Source of the DNA: FEN-1297 sp963843605
Lineage (GTDB): Bacteria > Bacteroidota > Ignavibacteria > Ignavibacteriales > Ignavibacteriaceae
Assembly: GCA_963843605.1 (NCBI GenBank)
Contig: CAWJLA010000010.1
Coordinates: forward strand, 124,001-188,000
DNA: 64,000 nt
Direction of reading: 5' to 3'
Part shown: in pieces, positions 28,049-37,334 of the stretch
Layout of the letters: each line of letters starts with the position of its first letter
How positions within the stretch are numbered: position 1 is the first letter of the stretch
Position numbers and translations under genes: made by a program
The notes under the pieces: model-generated
What the model saw: only the letters and a program-made list of their open reading frames with translations
What the model was told of the DNA's origin: nothing
Databases searched by the model: none

Positions 28049-28873
28049 ATGAGCAATTTTGCGTTATCAACTGAAATGAAAAACCTGGTAAAAAAAACTG
28101 CGGGTGAATTGTATGCCGGTAACGGGTACAAAATTAGTGTCCCTGGTTTTATCGAAAAAGAATCTAATCTCTTTAACGGAAAAAATACGGAAAATATCAG
28201 CAGGGAAGAATTGGCTAAAACTATTGATCATACAATGCTGAAACCAGATGCAACTCCGGAAGAAATTAAGATACTTTGCCTTGAAGCAAAGGAAAATAAT
28301 TTTGCTTCTGTTTGCATCAATCCCGGGTACGTATCTTTATGTGCCGGTCTGCTAAAAGAAACGGACGTAAAAGTTTGTACGGTTATCGGCTTCCCTATAG
28401 GCAGCTCAACTACCGAGACCAAGGTTTTTGAAGCTAAAAATGCTATTGATAACGGTGCAACGGAAATTGACATGGTTATAAATATCGGGCAACTTAAATC
28501 GGACGGGTATGATTATGTGTTTAGAGATATTAATGAAGTAGTAAATACCGCAGTGCCGAACGGCATAATTTGCAAGGTAATTATTGAAACCTGCCTGTTA
28601 ACCGATGAAGAAAAAATAAAAGCATGTCTGATCGCCAAAGATGCCGGTGCTGATTTTGTTAAGACTTCTACAGGATTCAGTAAAGGCGGTGCGACAACTC
28701 ATGACATAGCATTAATGAAATATACTGTAGGTCCTAAGGTAAAAGTAAAAGCTTCAGGAGGAGTAAGATCAAGAAAAGATGCTCTTGATATGATTGAGAA
28801 CGGTGCCGAGAGAATAGGAGCAAGTGCCGGAATCAAAATAATTAGCGGGGAAACTACGAAAGAAGATTATTAG
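28049..28873 (+). CDS. deoC: Deoxyribose-phosphate aldolase
   Basis: Cleaves 2-deoxyribose-5-phosphate to glyceraldehyde-3-phosphate and acetaldehyde. The 274-residue product has IDHTMLKPDAT, SVCINPGYV, CTVIGFPIGSS, EIDMVINIGQLKS and the Schiff-base lysine Lys205 in FVKTSTGFSKGGAT; the end (VKASGGVRSRKDALDMI) is complete. An N-terminal extension of about 50 residues before IDHT is longer than in the short bacterial enzymes but seen in several families. Lies in the folD transcription unit. Confidence 0.95.
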   Translation: MSNFALSTEMKNLVKKTAGELYAGNGYKISVPGFIEKESNLFNGKNTENISREELAKTIDHTMLKPDATPEEIKILCLEAKENNFASVCINPGYVSLCAGLLKETDVKVCTVIGFPIGSSTTETKVFEAKNAIDNGATEIDMVINIGQLKSDGYDYVFRDINEVVNTAVPNGIICKVIIETCLLTDEEKIKACLIAKDAGADFVKTSTGFSKGGATTHDIALMKYTVGPKVKVKASGGVRSRKDALDMIENGAERIGASAGIKIISGETTKEDY

Positions 28874-28881
28874 AGAGTAAA

Positions 28882-29121
28882 ATGATACTTGACGTGATAT
28901 TACAGAAAACGGACGACGGTTGTATTGCAGAAATTCCCAGCTTAAAAGGATGCGAGTGTTGGGCTCACAACGAGGACTCGGCGCTTGATAAAATAATTGA
29001 CCTTGCTGCATATTATCTTAAAACCGACAAAAAAAAATTCAAACTAGATAAGGCCAGAGGCACCAAAACAAGAATAGTTTACAAATTAGTATTTTATAAA
29101 GCCGGTAATGAGAGCTTTTAA
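28882..29121 (+). CDS. HicB-like small protein without a HicA partner
   Basis: 79 residues. The pattern MILDVILQKTDDGCIAEIPSLKGCECWAHNEDSALDKI resembles the partial RNase-H fold of HicB antitoxins and the related stand-alone family. No helix-turn-helix tail is visible and no HicA toxin ORF flanks it, so a working toxin-antitoxin pair is unlikely. It begins nine bases after deoC and overlaps the following TrmH-like gene by 14 bases, so it is translated with a housekeeping operon. Confidence 0.6.
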   Translation: MILDVILQKTDDGCIAEIPSLKGCECWAHNEDSALDKIIDLAAYYLKTDKKKFKLDKARGTKTRIVYKLVFYKAGNESF

Positions 29122-29698
29122 AACAGAAAAACGGAAAAATAAAATTGTCTCGGTAATCAAATCCCGTCAAAAATCTTTAAGATTAGTCATCGAAAATATT
29201 CATGATCCCCATAATGTGAGTGCTATTTTCAGAACTTGCGATGCGGTCGGGGTGCCGAAAGTATCCTTGGTTTATACGGTAGAGAAATTTCCTAAGATAG
29301 GTAAAAAATCTTCTGCTTCCGCATTTAAGTGGGTAGAGAAGGAAAAATTTAAATCGATAAAAGAATGTTATGATTCTTTAAGAAGCGAAGGATATGCTGT
29401 TTATTCTTCCACAATTTCGGAGGGTGCAGTTTCTCTTTATGATCTGGATCTTAAAGGAAAAATAGCAATTGTTCTTGGCAACGAACACAGAGGTGTTTCG
29501 CAGGATGCTGCAGATCTTGCTGATAAAAAATTCCTAATCCCCATGCAAGGAATGGTTCAAAGTCTTAATGTCTCTGTAGCAGCGGCGGTAATCCTATACG
29601 AAGCATACAGGCAGAGGCTTGCTTGCGGTATGTACGATTCCAGTGAATTTTCCGCTGAAGAAATAGAAAATTTGGTTGAGGCTTGGTGCCGCAAATAA
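29108..29698 (+). CDS. TrmH-like tRNA/rRNA 2'-O-methyltransferase (SpoU family)
   Basis: 196 residues with the SpoU motifs: LRLVIENIHDPHNVSAIFRTCD-type motif 1 (NIHDPHNVSAIFRTCDA), IAIVLGNEHRGVS (motif 2) and MQGMVQSLNVSVAAAVILYE (motif 3, knot region). Methylates ribose 2'-OH of a tRNA guanosine (Gm18 in TrmH) with AdoMet. The C-terminal ~20 residues are acidic. The ATG at 29108 overlaps the previous gene's end. TrmH proper is the best guess; rRNA targets cannot be excluded. Confidence 0.85.
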   Translation: MRAFKTEKRKNKIVSVIKSRQKSLRLVIENIHDPHNVSAIFRTCDAVGVPKVSLVYTVEKFPKIGKKSSASAFKWVEKEKFKSIKECYDSLRSEGYAVYSSTISEGAVSLYDLDLKGKIAIVLGNEHRGVSQDAADLADKKFLIPMQGMVQSLNVSVAAAVILYEAYRQRLACGMYDSSEFSAEEIENLVEAWCRK

Positions 29699-29736
29699 TA
29701 AATTAAATATGCTAGGTTAAATGAGCGGAAATATAT

Positions 29737-31014
29737 ATGCAGACATTTAATAAAATTAGAAGAGTCTCGGGGGTATTGGAGCTACCGGGAGACAAGTCTG
29801 TTTCTCACAGGTCTATAATGTTCTCGGCTCTTGCAAAAGGAAAATCTCGAATTGTTAATTTATCTAACGGTGAAGATGTAAAGTCTACGCGAAAATGTTT
29901 TGCGGCTCTGGGTATAGATATAAAAGATGAAAAAGAAGTCGTATTAGTGAATGGTAATGGGTTCAAAGGTTTACAGAAACCTTTGCATTTGCTGGATGCT
30001 GGGAATTCGGGAACAACAACCCGGTTGATCAGCGGTATTTTGGTTGCGCAGGATTTTAAATCCGAAATTGTTGGAGACGAATCTCTTTCAAAGAGGCCGA
30101 TGCAAAGAATCATTACTCCCCTTACTGCAATGGGAGCAAAAATTCAAGGAACAAAAGATTTCACTCTTCCTTTAAATATACATCCTTCACCGGAATTACA
30201 TTCTATTAAATATGAAATGCCGGTTGCCAGCGCTCAGGTTAAAAGTGCCGTGCTATTGGCCGGACTGCATCTTGAAAATGAATCTGTTGTTATTGAACCG
30301 GTTCCTTCCAGAGATCATACCGAAAGAATGCTCGGATTGAAATCTGAAATTGTAGGGGAAACCAAGTTAATAAAAGTATCAAAGAAAGATTACCCCGAAG
30401 CAAGGGATTATCTTATTCCTTCGGATATTTCAACAGCTTCTTTTTTTATTGTGCTTGCCTTGCTGGCACAAAATTCCAGTTTGAGGATTAATCATATTTC
30501 GCTGAATGAAACAAGAACAGGTGTTATTAATCTGTTGGAAGAAATGGGTGCGAATATCCAAAAGGAAAATGTCCGTACCGTAGCGGGCGAGCCGATTGGC
30601 GATATATTGGTTGAAAGCTCAGTACTGAAAAATATAGAAATAAAAGGGGAAATAATTCCAAATATAATTGATGAAATACCCATTTTAACCGTTGCCGGTA
30701 TATTTGCAGAGGGCGGTTTTTCAATATACAATGCTGAAGAACTTCGCGGAAAAGAATCGGACAGAATTGAATCGATTTGTAAAAACTTAAAAACACTGGG
30801 CCTGGACGTTGAGGAGTATGCGGATGGTTTTGGATTCGGCGGAAAAATTAAAAATTATAATCCGGTTTTCGAAAGTTTTAACGATCATAGAATAGCAATG
30901 TCATTCGGAATACTTTCACTACTTTTAAAAAACGGCGGAAGTGTAAACAATTTTAATTGCGTTAATATATCAAATCCGGATTTTTTAAATCAGATAAAAT
31001 CAGTGATTATTTAA
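29737..31014 (+). CDS. aroA: 3-phosphoshikimate 1-carboxyvinyltransferase (EPSP synthase)
   Basis: Joins shikimate-3-phosphate and PEP in the shikimate pathway. The 425-residue product shows GDKSVSHRSIM, LDAGNSGTTTRL (the PEP/inhibitor-binding loop), DESLSKRPMQRI, PVASAQVKSAVLLAG, DEIPILTVAG and the ending FNDHRIAMSFG, all intact. It is the last gene of the rightward run that starts with the ymdB-like gene, 38 bases behind the TrmH-like gene. Confidence 0.95.
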   Translation: MQTFNKIRRVSGVLELPGDKSVSHRSIMFSALAKGKSRIVNLSNGEDVKSTRKCFAALGIDIKDEKEVVLVNGNGFKGLQKPLHLLDAGNSGTTTRLISGILVAQDFKSEIVGDESLSKRPMQRIITPLTAMGAKIQGTKDFTLPLNIHPSPELHSIKYEMPVASAQVKSAVLLAGLHLENESVVIEPVPSRDHTERMLGLKSEIVGETKLIKVSKKDYPEARDYLIPSDISTASFFIVLALLAQNSSLRINHISLNETRTGVINLLEEMGANIQKENVRTVAGEPIGDILVESSVLKNIEIKGEIIPNIIDEIPILTVAGIFAEGGFSIYNAEELRGKESDRIESICKNLKTLGLDVEEYADGFGFGGKIKNYNPVFESFNDHRIAMSFGILSLLLKNGGSVNNFNCVNISNPDFLNQIKSVII

Positions 31015-31261
31015 ATTATATTTTATTTAATTATATTCAAGTTGACCGCCAAAATGTTTTTATGGTTTATAAAAACTGCCTGTCATCTTGAGCTATCTTA
31101 CTAATTAAAAATCAACTGAATATTCTGCATATCATTATCATTAAATCTTTTTGTTAAGGTACATGTTAACCGGCTATTAACTATCCTTTTCTTTCAATTC
31201 TAATTTTAGAATAATATTATTATTTCGATATCCCTAATTAAAACATTTACCAATTCCAATT

Positions 31262-32890
31262 TTATATTTGAATAATCTGATGATCGAATTTCGTTACTTC
31301 CAATTCTTCATAAATGCGGTTTATAAATTCGGTTCCGTATTTATTCGCAAAATAAAAAAAGTTCAACTCTCTTTCCTGCATATTCGAATTCGGATATAGT
31401 GCATTGGAAACCTTATCTACCTGTCTTACTGTTGTGTCGTATTTCTTCTTTTGAGCTTCAACAGCCTTACTTTTTAGTTCATCAATGTAGTAGAAAATTT
31501 TCTGTTTGTATTTTGAACTTGCGTCGCTGATCGTCTTGTCCAGTTCGAATAATTTTTCTTTCAAATGATCTAAAGCAACTTCAATTTGATTTGAGGTTAG
31601 ATTAAAAATATCGTCGACAGCAGTTTGTGAAACCGATTTTACTACTTTTTCCTTTACCTTCTCCGGGTCCAGTAATAACTCTGCTATACTGATATTATAT
31701 TTATCTATAATCGAAGAAATGTTCCTCTCAACGAGTGTTGCGGATGAGCGGGGATAAATTATCGGCATTTCAACGTTGAAAAAATCATACATCGGTGTCA
31801 CCTGAGCAAAATAAGATATCTCGCTCGGGCCTCCTACATAAAAGGCCGTAGGAAGTATGTAATCCTGACAAATAGGCCTAAGCAGCACGTTAGGGCTAAA
31901 ATTTTCAGGTTCTTTATTTATCAATTCAATAAGTTCGTCGTATGTATATTTTTTCCTTTTTCTCTTTAATCTGAATTCATTGTTGTCTACCGGTTCAATT
32001 AAAAACCTGCCTTCATCGTTACTGAAAAATAAATTTACCGGCCTTACTTTTACCTGTGCATGATATAGTTCTTCCAGCGTTGCGCTTACGTGAACAAGTT
32101 TTTCGGTATGTTTTCTGAAATCAGTTATTTCTTTTATAAATATGGGTTTCAATTGCTTTTTAATTTCCGGATCCTGAGGATCGAAAATGATAAGTCCGTA
32201 TTTGTCGAATAGCCAAAATATCAGTTCTTTAAATGACTGTTTAAAAGTTTTCCCGGGAGAATAAAATGATTTCAAATGGCTGAGCAGATCCGGGGTAAAT
32301 TCCGTATCTCTAATATTTTTTTCGAGATCCAAAAAAAACTGACTTATAGTTTCATCCAATTTTATATGACCTACGCTGCCCCTGTTTTCTTCATCGATAA
32401 CTTCGAGACCGTATTCAAGCTTTGAAATATTATTATTGCCGTCGAGAAAATTGATTGAACGAACTTCGTTAAAGTCGTGATCATCGCCCTCAAGCCAGAA
32501 TACGGGGACAAATTGGAAATCGTCATATCTTTCGGAAAGCATGCTGCTTAACTTTATCGCCGAAATAATTTTATATAAAGTATATAATGGTCCGCCCAAC
32601 AGACCAAGTTGCTGCCCTGTAACTACCGCCAATGTTCTGTCGTCTGATAAATCGGTTATGTTTTTTTGAGTTTTGGCGGAAGGAGAAAAACCGTTATATT
32701 GTGCACTCAATATATGAGAAAGTTGGTCTCTAAAATCAGTATGATTTTCGGAGATTTTCTTAAATGTTTTCAAATATTCGTCTTTATTTCGGAAATTTGT
32801 TTTATAAAAACTACTAACGTTGTCAAATTCATAAAGATAGTCTAAAAAGAGATTATGATTTCCGGGAATATCACCGAAATTGATATACAT
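31262..32890 (-). CDS. bshC: Bacillithiol biosynthesis cysteine-adding enzyme
   Basis: Adds cysteine to glucosaminyl-malate in the last step of bacillithiol synthesis, giving the main low-molecular thiol of many Bacteroidota and Firmicutes. The 542 residues fit the family length. VVTGQQLGLLGGPLYTLYKI, FWLEGDDHDFNEV, FSPNVLLRPICQDYILPT and YVGGPSEISYFAQ are the characteristic BshC segments, with a C-terminal coiled coil (around 450-490). bshA and bshB are not in the window. Confidence 0.93.
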   Translation of the reverse strand: MYINFGDIPGNHNLFLDYLYEFDNVSSFYKTNFRNKDEYLKTFKKISENHTDFRDQLSHILSAQYNGFSPSAKTQKNITDLSDDRTLAVVTGQQLGLLGGPLYTLYKIISAIKLSSMLSERYDDFQFVPVFWLEGDDHDFNEVRSINFLDGNNNISKLEYGLEVIDEENRGSVGHIKLDETISQFFLDLEKNIRDTEFTPDLLSHLKSFYSPGKTFKQSFKELIFWLFDKYGLIIFDPQDPEIKKQLKPIFIKEITDFRKHTEKLVHVSATLEELYHAQVKVRPVNLFFSNDEGRFLIEPVDNNEFRLKRKRKKYTYDELIELINKEPENFSPNVLLRPICQDYILPTAFYVGGPSEISYFAQVTPMYDFFNVEMPIIYPRSSATLVERNISSIIDKYNISIAELLLDPEKVKEKVVKSVSQTAVDDIFNLTSNQIEVALDHLKEKLFELDKTISDASSKYKQKIFYYIDELKSKAVEAQKKKYDTTVRQVDKVSNALYPNSNMQERELNFFYFANKYGTEFINRIYEELEVTKFDHQIIQI

Positions 32891-33078
32891 TCTTTCTCCA
32901 ATTGATTTGAATTAATTAATTAAAAGTAACAAAAACTAATTTCCTTAACAATAAAAACTAATACTAAGTTTGGTTTATTACCGCTTAATTGAGTAATACC
33001 CATCACATTAGAATTTGGTTAACAGGTTAAGCAAGTATAATGAAATTAAAATATATTTGGGGTGCAATCGAATAAATA

Positions 33079-34095
33079 TTGGAAATAAATATTCTAAAAT
33101 ACGCAACTTTAAAAAGAACCATAAACGCAGTTAAGGTAATCTCTTCATTCGCTCTTTCCAAGGTTATTCATAAACCGATAGTTTGGGGAATGCCGATATC
33201 TTTTTCCATTGAGCCGACTAATTACTGCAATTTAAAATGTCCAGAATGCCCTTCGGGTCTCGGCGAATTAACAAGGCCTTTGGGTTTGCTGCAAAAAGAA
33301 CCTTACAAAAAGATAATTGACCAGATTTCGGAAACAGGATTTTATGTCCAGCTATTTTTTCAGGGCGAGCCTTTTATAAATAAAAATCTTATCGATATGA
33401 TCCGGTATGCGCATGCTCATAATATGTATGTTGCGATAAGTACAAACGGGCACATTATTTCAGAAAAAAATGTCGATGACATTTTGGACAATCCTCCGGA
33501 TAAATTAATATTTTCAATTGACGGGCTCGATGAAAAAACCTACCGGAATTACAGAGTGGGAGGAACATTCAAACAAGCTGATAAGGGATTGAAAATGCTT
33601 ATTAAGAGAAAAAAGGAGAGGGGATTAAAAGCTCCTTTTATAGAACTTCAATTTATAGTGATGAAGCAGAATGAGCATCAAATTGAAGAAATATTTAATT
33701 ATGGTAACAATGCCGGGGTTGATAAGATAGTACTTAAGACAATGCAGGTCTCATCATATGAAAATGCTATTAAATTTTTACCGGATAACGAAAAGTACAG
33801 AAGATACATTTTGAAGGATAAAAATATATCCATGAAAGGTAAGTTAAAGAATGAGTGCTTCGCACTCTGGAGAACTTCCGTGATAACTTGGGACGGAAGG
33901 GTTGTTCCATGCTGCTTCGATAAAGATGCAGCTCATGAAATCGGATCATTAGACGGAAAAACTTTCAGGGAAATCTGGCTTTCAAATGAATACATGAAAT
34001 TCAGAAGCAGAATTTTAACCGGAAGAAAAAACGTTGATATGTGTACAAATTGCACCGAAGGATTGCGGATCAACATCTTAGAAATTGAAAATTAA
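33079..34095 (+). CDS. Radical SAM/SPASM domain protein
   Basis: 338 residues. The radical SAM cluster motif is CNLKCPEC (CX3CX2C) within SIEPTNYCNLKCPEC, followed by FFQGEPFIN and ISTNGHIIS. The C-terminal SPASM part has cysteines in ECFALWRTSV, VVPCCFDKDA and MCTNCTEGL for auxiliary clusters. Such proteins modify peptides, tRNA or sugars by 5'-deoxyadenosyl radicals; this branch is often near envelope polysaccharide genes, which fits the neighbours here. The frame allows only a TTG at 33079 as start (in-frame stop just before), with GGGG 15 bases upstream. Confidence 0.85.
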   Translation: MEINILKYATLKRTINAVKVISSFALSKVIHKPIVWGMPISFSIEPTNYCNLKCPECPSGLGELTRPLGLLQKEPYKKIIDQISETGFYVQLFFQGEPFINKNLIDMIRYAHAHNMYVAISTNGHIISEKNVDDILDNPPDKLIFSIDGLDEKTYRNYRVGGTFKQADKGLKMLIKRKKERGLKAPFIELQFIVMKQNEHQIEEIFNYGNNAGVDKIVLKTMQVSSYENAIKFLPDNEKYRRYILKDKNISMKGKLKNECFALWRTSVITWDGRVVPCCFDKDAAHEIGSLDGKTFREIWLSNEYMKFRSRILTGRKNVDMCTNCTEGLRINILEIEN

Positions 34096-34134
34096 TGACC
34101 TATTTTTATATCTACGATTTTACTTAATAACATA

Positions 34135-35016
34135 ATGAACAAATATTTACTGCTGATTTATTTTATTTTATTACCGTCTCTTTGTTTTCCGCAATCTGAA
34201 AAAAGCAATTCTAATTTTGTCTTTTTACCGGCAGGATTAAATTTTCTTCCTCTTAAGGCAGGAATAGACGAACCCCGGATGGGCTTGCTTTATTATTCTC
34301 AGAATTCGAATTTAAAAGTGGATATCGGAAATTCTGTAGATGTTTTCGGGTTTGATTTCAAAAACTCCGCTACCAGGATTACAGTTGGAGCCGATTTTTT
34401 TGCATACGCTTACGTAACTTCTTTTCTTCAATATAGACTTCAAATAGATGCTATCGACGGCTTCTTTGGCGGTAATATTGCATATTCAAAGTCGTTTCAA
34501 GAAAGCAGAATTGTCGGGAGGTTCAGGTATCTGCACAGCAGTTCTCATTTAGTTGACGGGCATTGGAATGCTTTGAGGATGACATGGATAAACAATAAAT
34601 TCCCTGCCGCATATGGTAATAATTACGCCGAATTGTTATTAGCACAGGAATATTATCCCGGTCATAACTACCTGAGATATTACGGCGGATTTTCTGTCTC
34701 AACAGGGATGAAGACGGGGGATAAACAATTAAAAAAAATTGCCTATAAAGCAGGAGCCGAATACGCGTATTCGGATATTTTCGGCGATATACTAAACAGA
34801 GACGAGAATATTTTTTTTGCTATGAATTTTGATATTAAAGGTATACCCGAATACATTATTAATCAAAATTATTTATTGGGGATAAAATTCGGAAATTGGA
34901 CCGGAAAAGGCATAGTCCTATATTTATCATATTATTCGGGCGGGGATGTTTTTAATCAATATTTTAATGAACGGGTTTCAAGGTACGGTTTGGGATTTAT
35001 GTTTGATTTTATCTGA
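34135..35016 (+). CDS. Outer-membrane beta-barrel protein (DUF1207-like, tentative)
   Basis: 293 residues with an N-terminal signal peptide (YFILLPSLCFPQ) and alternating hydrophobic strands ending with an aromatic C-terminus (GLGFMFDFI), the usual terminal strand of an outer-membrane barrel. Segments FLPAGLNFLPLKAGIDEPRMG and GDVFNQYFNERVSRYGLG recall the DUF1207 family. Function unknown. It follows the radical SAM gene after 39 bases and precedes the flippase-like gene by 49 bases, so the three may be one unit. Confidence 0.6.
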   Translation: MNKYLLLIYFILLPSLCFPQSEKSNSNFVFLPAGLNFLPLKAGIDEPRMGLLYYSQNSNLKVDIGNSVDVFGFDFKNSATRITVGADFFAYAYVTSFLQYRLQIDAIDGFFGGNIAYSKSFQESRIVGRFRYLHSSSHLVDGHWNALRMTWINNKFPAAYGNNYAELLLAQEYYPGHNYLRYYGGFSVSTGMKTGDKQLKKIAYKAGAEYAYSDIFGDILNRDENIFFAMNFDIKGIPEYIINQNYLLGIKFGNWTGKGIVLYLSYYSGGDVFNQYFNERVSRYGLGFMFDFI

Positions 35017-35065
35017 TTCAATCTCTGTATGATTTATAGTCCGAAAAATTTTCAAATTAATTAAG

Positions 35066-36055
35066 ATGAATTATTTGTTAAATATTTCCCGTACTGCCGT
35101 AAGCAAACTTGCTGTTAAGAAAAACCTGGTTTTCTTTTTGCTGAAGATTTTAGTTGCCGCCGGGTTATTGCTTTATCTTATATTTAAAATTAATTTCGGC
35201 GAATTTACTTCTGTGATAAGACATGCCAAGCTGTCTTTTTTAATTACCGGATTTCTGTTACTATCGGTTAATTTATTCCTGCAGTATAAAAAATGGGAAC
35301 TGACTTGCGGAAATTACCTTCAGGAGAAAAACAAAAAAAAAATACTCTATTCGTTATTCGCAGGATTATCAGCGGGAACCTTCACACCGGCAAGGGTAGG
35401 CGAGTATTTCGGTAGGGCTTTGGTATTTAAGAACCAACCCATTATTCATATTACCGTAGCCACATTTATAGATAAATTTTATCCTCTGCTAGTGGTAGCA
35501 TTTGCCGGTTCAATCAGCAGCGTGCTGTATGTTTTTTATTATTATCATGCGACAATTTATATAACATTGTCGCTGTTGTTACTATTAGTTGCTGTATTTT
35601 ATATCGTAATCTTTCTGCTTATGAAGCCGGGATTACTCGATGCGCTGTTGGGTAAAATATTTCCGGATAATAAAAAAATAAATTCGCTGATTGAAACCAT
35701 CAACCAGTTTAGAAATACCGATCAACAATATTCGGTTAAGATGATCGGACTTTCGTTTTTGTTTTATCTATGTTACATTTTTCAATTTTCCCTGCTTATA
35801 GCAGCTTATGCCGGCAATTATGATTTTATTCATTACTTCTGGGCGGCGAATCTGGTAATGTTTACAAAATCCTTGATCCCTTCGATATCCTTTGCCGAAC
35901 TGGGCATAAGAGAGGGAGCTTCGGTTTATTTCCTCGGTAGTATGGGACTTACAAGTATTGTTGCTTTCAACGCTGCACTAACTTTATTTTTTATAAATGT
36001 TTTATTACCTGCAGTCACAGGTGTTTTTTTCCTTATGAAGAAAAACTATGCTTAG
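35066..36055 (+). CDS. Flippase-like integral membrane protein (LPG synthase TM/UPF0104 family)
   Basis: 329 residues with about eight hydrophobic segments. AGLSAGTFTPARVGEYFGRAL and FAELGIREGASVYFLG are the conserved loop motifs of the lysylphosphatidylglycerol synthase transmembrane family (TPxRxGE, ELGxREG). These proteins are thought to help lipid-linked or glycolipid translocation. The stop overlaps the next glycosyltransferase start by eight bases, which supports a shared role in envelope glycan assembly. Confidence 0.85.
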   Translation: MNYLLNISRTAVSKLAVKKNLVFFLLKILVAAGLLLYLIFKINFGEFTSVIRHAKLSFLITGFLLLSVNLFLQYKKWELTCGNYLQEKNKKKILYSLFAGLSAGTFTPARVGEYFGRALVFKNQPIIHITVATFIDKFYPLLVVAFAGSISSVLYVFYYYHATIYITLSLLLLLVAVFYIVIFLLMKPGLLDALLGKIFPDNKKINSLIETINQFRNTDQQYSVKMIGLSFLFYLCYIFQFSLLIAAYAGNYDFIHYFWAANLVMFTKSLIPSISFAELGIREGASVYFLGSMGLTSIVAFNAALTLFFINVLLPAVTGVFFLMKKNYA

Positions 36056-37182
36056 TATTTTTATTTCCGCGTTTATCCTTTTGACCTTTTACTACATATA
36101 TTTTCTGATGAAAATATATGTGGGAATAAAGAAAATTCCGGAAACAGAAACAGCAAAATCGCACATTTTTTTTGTCTCTGTAATAATACCTTTCAGAAAT
36201 GAATCTAGTAATCTTTTAAAAAGCCTTCAGAGTATCGAAGCTCAAATTTATCCTAAAGATAAATTCGAAGTTATTTACGTAAATGATTCATCAGATGACG
36301 ATTCACTTGAAATTCTTGCAAATGAGGTAAAATCAAACAATATAAAAATCATTAGCGTGCCCGACAGTTTTTCCGTTAATGCTCATAAAAAAAGAGCGAT
36401 AAAGTACGGCATCGAAAATTCATCAGGTGAAATAATAATGACCACGGATGCAGACTGTATTCACGATAAAGACTGGTTAAAAATAATGTCTTCAATGTTT
36501 GATGAAAGAACAGGATTTGTTTCGGGACCGGTAAAATTTATTGACGATAGTACTCTTTTCGGTAAACTACAGAAAATAGAGTTTGCCGGGCTTGTACTAA
36601 CCGGTGCCGGTCTGATAGGCAGCGGCTCTCCAACTATTTGTAACGCTGCAAATATTGCGTACAAAAAATCAGTATATCAGGAAGTTAACGGATTTAACGA
36701 TCAAATGAATCTTACGTCAGGAGACGATGAACTTTTAATGCAGAAAATTCATAAGAATACTGCTTATAAGATCAAATTCTGCTGGAATAAAAAAGCTGTA
36801 GTTAAAACCGAAGCCAACAAATCAATGCCTCAATTTTACCAGCAAAGAAAAAGATGGGCCAGTAAGGGATTGTTTTATAGCGATAAATTATTAATCTTAA
36901 AAATTAATTTTGATTTTTATCTTTTATTTAGGAATTCCGGTGCAAATTATTTTTTCAGTCACCTGGAGCCGGGAATTTCTGTTAACTGCTTTGTTATCTT
37001 ATCTTTGCAAAGTTATTTTTGAGTATAAGATAGTAGGCAAAGGAGCGGAGTTCTTATATCCTCGAAATGATCTGAATTATTTTTATCTTGCAGAAATATT
37101 ACATATTCCTTACATAATCATTTCCGGAATTTCAGGGTTATTCGGAAATTATACTTGGAAACATAGAAAAGTCAGAAGATAG
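36048..37182 (+). pseudogene. Family 2 glycosyltransferase, membrane bound, one-base frameshift
   Basis: The N-terminal helix is followed by the GT2 core: VSVIIPFRNES, VNDSSDDDS, TTDADCIHDKDW (DxD-like), SGDDELLMQKI and the QxxRW motif in YQQRKRWASKG. The frame then breaks near 36905-36915, and the two C-terminal membrane helices continue in another frame (LIFIFYLGIPVQIIFSV to NYTWKHRKVRR, stop at 37180-37182). Removing one T from the TTTT tract at about 36908-36911 restores a ~377-residue protein. As read, the enzyme keeps its catalytic domain but loses its last membrane segments. Overlaps the flippase-like gene. Confidence 0.8.
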
Positions 37183-37334
37183 TCTCCTGCCGTATGTATA
37201 GTAAAAAATATATTGTTTATTAAAATGGACATTACTAGTTATTAAAACTTTATAATTTTGATATTATTAGTCTTAAAAACTGGCATTTTTATTGATTATT
37301 TATCATTTATCATTAAAACTAATTGAGGCTTAAA

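Noticed and set aside
28882..29698. HicB-like gene as half of a toxin-antitoxin system
   Set aside because: No HicA-like ORF on either side; the neighbours are deoC and a TrmH-like methyltransferase.
31070..31100. TGTCATCTTGAGC stretch as a dispersed repeat
   Set aside because: Similar strings are repeated in some Bacteroidota genomes, but only one short copy is noticed here, so no repeat can be claimed.
36910..37182. Separate 90-residue membrane protein after the GT2 gene
   Set aside because: Its sequence continues the GT2 membrane region after a one-base frame change and it lacks its own start signals.
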